From Streptomyces sp. NBC_01446 (lineage in GTDB: Bacteria > Actinomycetota > Actinomycetes > Streptomycetales > Streptomycetaceae), in contig NZ_JAPEPO010000001.1 of the NCBI RefSeq assembly GCF_026340095.1, positions 3,936,501 through 4,000,500 on the forward strand: a stretch of 64,000 bases of DNA, in the 5' to 3' direction. The first letter of the stretch is position 1, and each line of letters starts with the position of its first letter. Positions 1 to 6,403 of the stretch are shown here, in pieces. Position numbers and translations under genes: made by a program. The notes under the pieces are model-generated. The model saw only the letters and a list, made by a program, of their open reading frames with translations, ran no database searches and had not been told where the DNA came from.

Positions 1-159
1 TCCGCCGCCGCGCTGCTCACGTATGTCATGGCCGGCGTCGAGGCCACCACGTCGGCCCGGGGCGCCCTGCGGGACGCGTACGGCGCCGACCCCCAGGACG
101 AGCTGGCGCAGGCGCTCCAGGCGCTGAGCGCGCTCGCGTCCCCGGCCAAGCCCCTCTGA
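1..159 (+). CDS. C-terminal end of a probable TetR/AcrR-type regulator (partial)
   Basis: Only the last 52 codons are in the window; the gene enters from the left edge and stops with TGA at 157-159. The visible part is an alanine/leucine-rich helical segment (begins SAAALLTYVMAGVEATTSAR, ends SPAKPL) that resembles the final helices of a TetR C-terminal ligand/dimer domain. The family call is a guess from helix pattern and from a TetR-type palindrome in the next promoter. It could be any other alpha-helical protein. Confidence 0.4.
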   Translation, partial: SAAALLTYVMAGVEATTSARGALRDAYGADPQDELAQALQALSALASPAKPL

Positions 160-491
160 CGGGACCGGCGTTCGCCGGTCGGCGCCCTCGACTCACGTAC
201 GGGACAAGGCTCCTCGGGCGCTCGCACATCAACTGAATGCACCGTTCCGGGCACGGATGGTACGCACGGCGACACCCGGCGGCGGGTCTGACCGCCCCCG
301 CACCCAAATATTCAACTTCCCCTCCGCGCACCCCTGAGCGCGCCCTCTTCCCAGCTCAGAACCCCTGCCGCCGGACCGCGGCGCACGCTCCCGCCGCGCT
401 CTCCCCTGCCCTCCCCGAGAACTGGGCTAGAAAAATAGAGAACGTTCGCTATATTTCCTGGGCGGCCACGTCGAGGGAGAGGAGCCCACCC
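160..491. other. 332-bp intergenic region with one promoter-like palindrome
   Basis: No convincing gene lies here; short open frames on both strands have no ribosome site or recognisable product. The last 70 bases are AT-rich for this genome and contain the palindrome listed at 435-452 and a TATATT box. The rest shows nothing I can interpret. Confidence 0.6.
435..452. promoter_or_regulatory. TetR-type operator candidate overlapping a promoter
   Basis: ATAGAGAACGTTCGCTAT is an 18-bp inverted repeat with 16 of 18 positions symmetric around GAACGTTC. A possible -10 box TATATT at 450-455 overlaps its right half, and the next gene starts at 492. Operators of this length and symmetry are usual for TetR regulators, and the gene fragment just upstream may be one. 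The binding protein is inferred. Confidence 0.45.
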
Positions 492-1634
492 ATGGACCGG
501 ACGTTCGACGACAGCGCACCGACCACCGTCGCGGCCCCCGCGCCGCCCGTGCACCGCCTCTTCGCCCACCTGCCGCGCGCCGACCAGCGCCGGTGGGCCG
601 AGGTCTATGTGAAGGGGCTGCTCACCACCCCGGGCAAGAAGTCGCTGCGGCGGATGGCGGCCTCCGTCACCCCGTCCCCGACGGCATCACAGTCGCTCCA
701 GCAGTTCGTCAACGTCAGCCCGTGGGAATGGCGTCCGGTCCGCGCCGAGCTCACCCGCTGGGTCGCCGGACACACACCGGTGCGCGCCTGGACCGTGGCC
801 CCCGTGGTGATACCCAAGCGGGGCAGCCTCGCCGCCGGGGTCCACCGGCGCTTCGTGCCCGGCCTCGGACGCACCGTCAACTGCCAGCTGGCGCTGGGCG
901 CGTTCCTGACCTCCGGGCTCGGCGACGTCTCCGTGGACTGGCAGCTCTACCTGCCGCGCGAATGGACCGCGGACAGCCGGCTGCGCGAGCAGGCCCGCAT
1001 CCCCGGCTCCACCGGCTACACCGACGCCGCCGGGCTCTGCCTCGCGCTGCTCGACCGGCTCGCGCGGACCACCACCCACCGGGCGCCCGTCGTCATCGAC
1101 CCCGAAGGCCACCTGGATGCCGAAGCACTCATCGAGGGCCTGGAGGCACGCGGCCACGACTGGATCGTCGCCGTGCCCGACACCCTCCGCCTCGCCCTCG
1201 CGCCCGCCCAGAGCGCCGCCCCCCGGCCGCCGCTCGAGACCGTACGCACCCTGGTCCGCCGGCACGCACCGCGTACCGCCGCCCGGACGGAACGCGGCAG
1301 CCCCCGCCTCGGCGCGCTGTCCACGCTGGTGCCGCTGCCCGGCGGCGACCGGCCCTGCCTGCTCGTCGGTGAATGGACATCGTCGTCCATCCGGCCCGAC
1401 CGGACCTGGCTGACCAACCTGCACCCCGACCGCCACTTCCAGGCGGGCGCGCTCATCGCGGAGCGCGCCGCCGCACGGGCCGGAGCCGCCGAGACCGAAC
1501 TCGGACTGCACGACTTCGCCGGCCGCTCCTACGCCGGCTGGCACCGCCACGCGACGCTGGTCTCCGCCGCGTCCGCGCAGCGCAGGCTCGGCCACGGCGG
1601 GTGTCCGCACACCCCGCACCGCACCGCACCGTAG
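492..1634 (+). CDS. IS701-like transposase-derived protein lacking the first catalytic Asp
   Basis: 380 residues. The start ATG follows a GGGAGAGGAG ribosome site. The fold signature of IS701-family DDE transposases is clear: the region 'PKRG...GLGRTVNCQLAL' (residues 108-135), 'APVVIDPEG' (198-206) and the C-terminal 'ETELGLHDFAGRSYAGWHRH' block (334-353). In active family members the segment before PKxG reads VxDDTGFPK; here residues 101-109 are TVAPVVIPK, so both aspartates are gone. Asp203 remains. No terminal inverted repeats or target duplication were seen around it. It lies 73 bp upstream of a SARP gene on the same strand and likely shares its promoter. I infer a domesticated DNA-binding protein or regulator rather than a mobile enzyme. 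Confidence 0.75.
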   Translation: MDRTFDDSAPTTVAAPAPPVHRLFAHLPRADQRRWAEVYVKGLLTTPGKKSLRRMAASVTPSPTASQSLQQFVNVSPWEWRPVRAELTRWVAGHTPVRAWTVAPVVIPKRGSLAAGVHRRFVPGLGRTVNCQLALGAFLTSGLGDVSVDWQLYLPREWTADSRLREQARIPGSTGYTDAAGLCLALLDRLARTTTHRAPVVIDPEGHLDAEALIEGLEARGHDWIVAVPDTLRLALAPAQSAAPRPPLETVRTLVRRHAPRTAARTERGSPRLGALSTLVPLPGGDRPCLLVGEWTSSSIRPDRTWLTNLHPDRHFQAGALIAERAAARAGAAETELGLHDFAGRSYAGWHRHATLVSAASAQRRLGHGGCPHTPHRTAP

Positions 1635-1707
1635 GGACCACGACCTGTTCGTCCACCCACTCGCCGTCCGCCGACACGGACTGCGCGTCCATCACGAGGG
1701 AGGGACT

Positions 1708-2508
1708 GTGGAGTTCCGACTCCTTGGTCCGATCGACGTATCCGAGCAGGGGCGCGACATCACGCCCACCGCACCCAAACAACGGCAGGTACTCGCCCTG
1801 CTCCTGGCCAGAGCCAACCGCCGGGTGTCCGTACCGACCCTGCTCAACGAGGTGTGGGGCCACGAGCCGCCCCGCACCGCCACCACCGCGCTGCAGACCT
1901 ACATAGGGTCCCTGCGCAAGACGTTCGCCACCGCGACCGGCACCACCGCGCGCCACATCGCCGAACACCGCCTCGTCACCGACGGGAACGGCTACGCCCT
2001 GAAGCTCGCCGACACCGAATGGGACCGGCCCCGCTTCGAGCAGCTGGTCCTCCAGGCGCGCGGCCTGATGGAGGAGCGCGAGGCGCAGCGCGCCACCGAG
2101 GTGCTCGGCGAGGCCCTCGCGATGTGGCGCGGCACCCCGTTCTGCAACGTCAAGGCGGGCAGCCAACTCACCGCCCAGTCACGGGTGTTGAACGAGGCCC
2201 ATCTCGCGGCCTGCGAGGTTCGGGTCGACGCGCTGCTGTCGGCCGGGCGGTTCCAGGAGGCCGTGGGCGACGCCGTCGCCCTCGTCGAGGAGCACCCGTA
2301 CCACGAGAACGTGCACGCCCAGCTGATGCGCGCCCTGTACGCGTCCGGCCGCCGGGCCGCCGCGCTCGAGGTCTACCAGTCGCTGCGCCGCCGCATGAGC
2401 GACGACCTCGGCATCACGCCGTCGCCCACCACCAGGTCCCTGCACCACGCGATGCTCCAGGACCGCCCCGACCAGCGCTATCTGTCCGCCGCGGGAGCCG
2501 TCCGCTGA
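1708..2508 (+). CDS. Small SARP-family transcriptional activator
   Basis: 266 residues from GTG at 1708 with GAGGGAGGGA just upstream. An OmpR-type winged-helix domain occupies about residues 1-95 (EFRLLGPIDV...APKQRQVLALLLARAN...VSVPTLLNEVWG) and a bacterial transcriptional activation domain about 100-250 (ending LGITPSPTTRSLHHAML). There is no ATPase or TPR region, so it is of the short ActII-ORF4/RedD size class. Such proteins bind direct repeats near antibiotic biosynthesis promoters and recruit RNA polymerase. No biosynthetic genes are visible on this side, so the target cluster, if adjacent, would lie left of the window or be elsewhere. Probably co-transcribed with the IS701-like gene. 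Confidence 0.88.
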   Translation: MEFRLLGPIDVSEQGRDITPTAPKQRQVLALLLARANRRVSVPTLLNEVWGHEPPRTATTALQTYIGSLRKTFATATGTTARHIAEHRLVTDGNGYALKLADTEWDRPRFEQLVLQARGLMEEREAQRATEVLGEALAMWRGTPFCNVKAGSQLTAQSRVLNEAHLAACEVRVDALLSAGRFQEAVGDAVALVEEHPYHENVHAQLMRALYASGRRAAALEVYQSLRRRMSDDLGITPSPTTRSLHHAMLQDRPDQRYLSAAGAVR

Positions 2509-2544
2509 CCCTGCTCGCACCACCGTCCGCGGCCCTGACGTCCC

Positions 2545-3486
2545 TCAGGCGCCGCCCTCGGACTCCCACAGGGTCTCCAGCGCACTGGTGGGCCCGCCCA
2601 GCGAGCGCACATGCTCCAGCGCGGCACCCACGAACGCCCGCAGCCGGCCCGTCTCGTGGTCGGTGGGCCAGATGAACGCGTACTCGATGCGGGGGGCATC
2701 ACTGAACGGCCGGAACACCAGGCCGGGGCGCGCGTAGTACCGCACACCCGCGGCCGCGACCGGCGTCACCCCCTTGCCCGCGAGGACCAGCGACAGCGCG
2801 TCCTCCCAGTGCGTGATCGCCTGGCCGTGCGGAATGGGCCGCCCCGACGGCGTCTGCCGCGGGAAGTGATGGTCCAGCCAGTGGGCCGGCACCGGCCTCG
2901 TCACCGTCAGCAGCGTCGCCTCCGCCAGATCCTCCACGCTCAGCGTCTCGCGCCGCGCGAACGGGTGCGTGGACAGCATCAGGAGCACCCGCGGCTGCGA
3001 CAACAGCACCGGCCCCGTCGTCAAGTCGGCCTCCGCCACGGGGAGTTCGGTGACCTGAAGATCGATGTCCCCGGCGCGCAGCGGCCCGTACGGGTCGGAT
3101 ATCTGCACCTGGCGGATCTGCACGTCCACGCCCGGGTGACGGCTCGCGAACAACGCAGCGACGCTGTGCAGCAGATGGCCGGTGAACGCCCCCGAGAAGC
3201 CGATCCGCAGCGTGCCGGTGATCCCCCGGCCGGCCGCCGTGGCTTTCGCGATCTCCTGCTCGATACGGCGCTGAGCAGGGCCGATCCCGTCCCTCAACTG
3301 CTCCCCGATGGCCGTCATCGTCACGCGGCGGCTGCTGCGCTCGAACAGCTTCGCGCCGATGCGGCGCTCGACGCGCGCGATGGTCTGGCTGACACGGCTC
3401 TGCGAGACACCCACGCGTTCGGCGGTCCGGCCGAAGTGCAGTTCCTCCGCCAGCGTCAGAAAAATCTCGATCTCCTGGCGTTCCAT
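2545..3486 (-). CDS. LysR-family transcriptional regulator
   Basis: 313 residues, normal length for LysR. The N-terminal winged helix covers residues 1-60 (EIEIFLTLAEELHFGRTAER, then VGVSQSRVSQTIARVERRIG), followed by a linker helix and a periplasmic-binding-like effector domain starting near GTLRIGFSG. It is divergent from the efflux permease at 3639, the classic arrangement for a LysR protein and its target. Repeated GATCGTT words lie in the 152-bp gap. It ends 36 bp from the convergent SARP gene. The inducer cannot be read from sequence. Confidence 0.9.
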   Translation of the reverse strand: MERQEIEIFLTLAEELHFGRTAERVGVSQSRVSQTIARVERRIGAKLFERSSRRVTMTAIGEQLRDGIGPAQRRIEQEIAKATAAGRGITGTLRIGFSGAFTGHLLHSVAALFASRHPGVDVQIRQVQISDPYGPLRAGDIDLQVTELPVAEADLTTGPVLLSQPRVLLMLSTHPFARRETLSVEDLAEATLLTVTRPVPAHWLDHHFPRQTPSGRPIPHGQAITHWEDALSLVLAGKGVTPVAAAGVRYYARPGLVFRPFSDAPRIEYAFIWPTDHETGRLRAFVGAALEHVRSLGGPTSALETLWESEGGA

Positions 3487-3534
3487 GCCCTCCCCGTCCT
3501 CGGCCTCATACCCCTCACCAACCCGCTCACCTCG

Positions 3535-3573
3535 AACGATGAGCCCGGCGAATCGATCGTTGCACAGATCGTT
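3535..3573. promoter_or_regulatory. Repeated GATCGTT words in the LysR/MFS divergent promoter
   Basis: AACGAT (3535-3540) faces ATCGTT (3556-3561), and GATCGTT recurs at 3555-3561 and 3567-3573, a 12-bp period. This cluster lies midway between the divergent starts at 3486 and 3639, where a LysR protein would control both promoters. Site assignment is inference from position and repetition. Confidence 0.4.
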
Positions 3574-3638
3574 CTTGTTGCGCAGGTGCCCCGATTCGAT
3601 GCTGGTCAGGCCCGATCACATACGAAAGGACACCCCTG

Positions 3639-5111
3639 ATGGCCGTCACCGAGTCCTCTCCCCCCACCGAGACCGACGTCCTCGCCCCGCCACCGCCGGT
3701 CGCCGACGTGGGCTCCGCCGACAGCTCGTTCAGCACGCGGGGCTGGCTCGTCCTGATCACCCTGTGCTGCGCGACGTTCATGTGCGGCCTGGACTTCTCC
3801 ATCGTCACCGTCGCCCTGCCCGACATCGGCAGCAGCCTCGGCTTCTCCTCTCCCGGCACGCTCCAGTGGGTCGCCACCGCGAGCCTGCTGCCCTCCGCGA
3901 GCCTGCTGCCGCTGTTCGCCCGCGTCGCCGACCTCGTGGGCCGCAAGAAGCTCTTCACGTTCGGCGTGGCCCTGTTCACCCTGTTCTCGCTGGGCGCCGC
4001 CCTCGCGGGCAGCCCCGGCGTCCTGATCGCCACCCGCGTCGGCCAGGGCACGGCCGCCGCGATGATCGCCCCCGCCGCCATCGCCCTCATGACGGGCTAC
4101 TTCCCCGAGGGCCCGCAGCGCGCCCGCGCCCTGGGCCTCAACGGCGCCGTCATGTCGCTCGGCTTCGTGCTCGGCGCGCTCGGCGGCGGCGTCATCACCA
4201 GCGGCTTCAGCTGGCGCTGGACGATGGTCGTGCTGTGCGTCATGGGCGCCGTCGCCCTGGCCGGCGCGCTCGCGCTGCCCGTGATGCGGGAGTCCGCGGC
4301 CGCCAAGCGCATGGACATCCCCGGCGCGGTCCTCGCCACGCTCGGCCTGTTCGGTCTCGTCTTCGGCATCTCCACCGGAGGCGACAAGGGCTGGGTCCGC
4401 GCGGACTCGCTCGGCTCCATCGTCGGCGGCCTCGTCCTGCTCGGCGCGTTCCTCCTGGTCGAGCGGCGCCACCCCGAGCCGCTGATCCCGCTCAGCGTCC
4501 TGGGCCGCCCCACCGTCAAGTGGTCCGGCCTGTTCGGTGTCGTCACCTTCGGCATGTGCGCCGGCACGACCGTGCTGCTCAGCCTCTACATGCAGGACGT
4601 CCTCGGCTTCACCCCGCTCCAGGCCGGTCTGAGCTACCTCGGTGAGGGCGCGGCCGCGATGCTCGGCGGCATGTACGTCGCCAAGCTGCTCGGCCGGTTC
4701 GGCGGCGAGCGGGTCCTCGCGGCCGGTCTGCTGATCCAGGGCGCCGGCACCGTCGCCATGTTCACCCTGCCGCAGAGCGGCAACATCGCGCCGCTCATCA
4801 TCACGTCCTCGGTCATGGGCCTCGGCCACGTCTTCAGCGTCGTCTCCTTCATCACCGTGATGACGACGGGCGTCAGCGAGGAGGACCAGGGCGTCGTCGG
4901 CGGCCTGTCGCAGCTCCCGCAGTACGTCGCCGCGATCGGCGTCGCCGGTCTCAGCGCGATCGCCGCCGCCCGCACGAACGCCCTCGCGGGCGGTTCGGGT
5001 CCCGATGCGGCCGCCACGCTCGGCGGGCTGCACGCCGGCATGGTCACCGCGGGTGTGGTCGCCCTGGTGGGTGCGGGGCTTGCGGCGACTGTGCTGCGCA
5101 AGCGCGCCTAA
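3639..5111 (+). CDS. MFS drug efflux permease, DHA2 (14-TM) type
   Basis: 490 residues with an N-terminal cytoplasmic tail and about fourteen hydrophobic segments. Motif C-like and family motifs are visible: 'FMCGLDFSIVTVALPDIG' in TM1, 'LFARVADLVGRKKLF' (motif A, residues 87-101), and 'GFVLGALGGGVI' (motif C, TM5). DHA2 proteins export antibiotics, dyes or biocides by proton antiport. The ATG follows GAAAGGAC. Divergent from the LysR regulator, which probably controls it. A long imperfect inverted repeat begins one base after its stop codon. Confidence 0.9.
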   Translation: MAVTESSPPTETDVLAPPPPVADVGSADSSFSTRGWLVLITLCCATFMCGLDFSIVTVALPDIGSSLGFSSPGTLQWVATASLLPSASLLPLFARVADLVGRKKLFTFGVALFTLFSLGAALAGSPGVLIATRVGQGTAAAMIAPAAIALMTGYFPEGPQRARALGLNGAVMSLGFVLGALGGGVITSGFSWRWTMVVLCVMGAVALAGALALPVMRESAAAKRMDIPGAVLATLGLFGLVFGISTGGDKGWVRADSLGSIVGGLVLLGAFLLVERRHPEPLIPLSVLGRPTVKWSGLFGVVTFGMCAGTTVLLSLYMQDVLGFTPLQAGLSYLGEGAAAMLGGMYVAKLLGRFGGERVLAAGLLIQGAGTVAMFTLPQSGNIAPLIITSSVMGLGHVFSVVSFITVMTTGVSEEDQGVVGGLSQLPQYVAAIGVAGLSAIAAARTNALAGGSGPDAAATLGGLHAGMVTAGVVALVGAGLAATVLRKRA

Positions 5112-5269
5112 GGTCTTTCGTTTGGATCGGGCTGGATCAGGGAGCGGGGTCTGGTGCGTGCAGCTGCAAGGCGGAGGAGGGAGTCGACGCGGAGCGTCGG
5201 CGAGTGACGACAACGCCGCAGATGTGCGTGCCAGACCCCGCGAGCCCAGCATGATCCAAACGAGAGGCC
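5112..5269. repeat. 158-bp structured intergenic element with nested inverted repeats
   Basis: The element starts at the first base after the MFS stop. Its outer arms (5112-5128 and 5253-5269) pair over 17 positions, the two DNA mismatches both becoming G-U pairs in RNA. Inside, GGGGTCTGG (5145-5153) pairs with CCAGACCCC (5231-5239), and a central GACGC-GGA-GCGTC hairpin follows. I believe very similar sequence is scattered in many Streptomyces genomes, but that is recollection. It may be a non-autonomous mobile repeat (MITE/REP-like) or a 3'-UTR structure that stops transcription from the permease gene. No protein is encoded. Confidence 0.6.
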
Positions 5270-5300
5270 CTGGCCGCACGCGGGGTGCGGAGATTTGGTC

Positions 5301-5336
5301 GCGGGGAACATGCGTGCCGGTTGCGCAGTTCCCCGC
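5301..5336. repeat. Hairpin GCGGGGAAC...GTTCCCCGC, Streptomyces-type intergenic repeat
   Basis: A perfect 9-bp stem (5301-5309 with 5328-5336) around an 18-base loop, followed by GCCCCTTA. The words 'GCGCAGTTCCCCGCGCCCCT' are, as far as I recall, a frequent intergenic motif in Streptomyces. It sits about 100 bases upstream of the hydrolase gene. The remaining bases of the 5112-5434 gap show nothing else. Confidence 0.4.
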
Positions 5337-5434
5337 GCCCCTTATCCGGGGTGCCGGCGCTGTCGTTCTGCGGGCCGCGCGCCGCGGGCCGGACTCGCGG
5401 CGCCCCTTCGGAACATCACCAAGGAGACCGACCC

Positions 5435-6271
5435 GTGAACGACAGGCGACTGCGCAGACCCTCTGCCGTGTGTTCCGTGCAGGTGGGCGATCTGAAGGTC
5501 AGTTACGTACCTGACGGCGCCATGCTGTTCAAGCCGCCAGAGCCGCCGCGTGCGGGCCTCGGCGCCGCCTATCTCAACGACACCGCCCATCTCGTCGCCA
5601 ACACCGGCGGCCTGCTCGTCCAGTCCGACGGGCGGGCGCTGCTCATCGACGCGGGGTTCGGCCCGCACTCCGTACCGGAGGACCCCGACCACCCGTACAT
5701 CGGCGCGGTGCACGGCGGTTCGCTGCTCGACAATCTGGCGCGGCTCGGGGCGCGGCCCGACGAGATAGAGGTCGTGGCCTTCACCCATCTGCACCGGGAC
5801 CACATCGGCTGGGCGTGCGCGGATCCGCCGGTGTTCACGGCGGCCGCGTTCGCCGTGCCGAAGAGCGAGTGGGAGAACCGCCATCAGGTGCCGGGGCTGA
5901 CCGCCGGGGCGCTCGCCGCGCTGGAGCGCCGGCTGCGGCTCGTCGTCCCCGGCGAGGAGATCTTCCCGGGCGTGCAGACGCTGGCGCTGCCCGGCCACAC
6001 CGCGGGCCACACCGGCTTCACGATCACCTCGCGGGGCCGTCGCCTGCTCGCGTTCGGGGACGCGCTGCACTCGCCGCTCCAGGTGCGCCACCCCGAGTGG
6101 TTCACGGTGTCGGAGGGCGACCCGGCCCAGACGGAGCGCCACCGGCGCAGGCTGATCAGCGAACTCCAGCAGCCGGGCACCCTCGGCTTCGGCATCCACT
6201 TCGCGGACGTCGTCTTCGGACAGGTCGTCCCGGACGGGGCGGGGGAGGGCGCCGACTGGCTTCCCGTCTGA
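5435..6271 (+). CDS. MBL-fold (metallo-beta-lactamase superfamily) hydrolase
   Basis: 278 residues from GTG at 5435, chosen because AAGGAG lies 9 bases upstream; in-frame codons further left have no ribosome site and no homology. The zinc-binding HLHRDH is at residues 118-123, with later ligands in LPGHTAGH (185-192) and FGDALH (207-212). This layout is shared by quorum-quenching lactonases and many small-substrate hydrolases. No signal peptide, so cytoplasmic. It stands alone after the repeat elements. The substrate is unknown. Confidence 0.85.
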   Translation: MNDRRLRRPSAVCSVQVGDLKVSYVPDGAMLFKPPEPPRAGLGAAYLNDTAHLVANTGGLLVQSDGRALLIDAGFGPHSVPEDPDHPYIGAVHGGSLLDNLARLGARPDEIEVVAFTHLHRDHIGWACADPPVFTAAAFAVPKSEWENRHQVPGLTAGALAALERRLRLVVPGEEIFPGVQTLALPGHTAGHTGFTITSRGRRLLAFGDALHSPLQVRHPEWFTVSEGDPAQTERHRRRLISELQQPGTLGFGIHFADVVFGQVVPDGAGEGADWLPV

Positions 6272-6403
6272 GCGCCGCGCCGGGACCCGTACAAGACAGG
6301 CCAGTACGCGCTTTCCCCTCCGGGCCCGTGGACCTCTTGTCGCCCTCGGGCCCATCTGCTTGACTCCGCGCGCCAGCACGCCAACTCACCGGCGGAGGAA
6401 GCC

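Noticed and set aside
3606..5279. 557-codon minus-strand frame opposite the MFS gene
   Set aside because: Glu/Asp/Gly-rich shadow of a membrane-protein gene with clear sense-strand motifs.
1..6271. A complete antibiotic biosynthetic cluster around the SARP gene
   Set aside because: Only regulators, a transporter and a hydrolase are visible; no synthase, synthetase or tailoring genes lie in the window.
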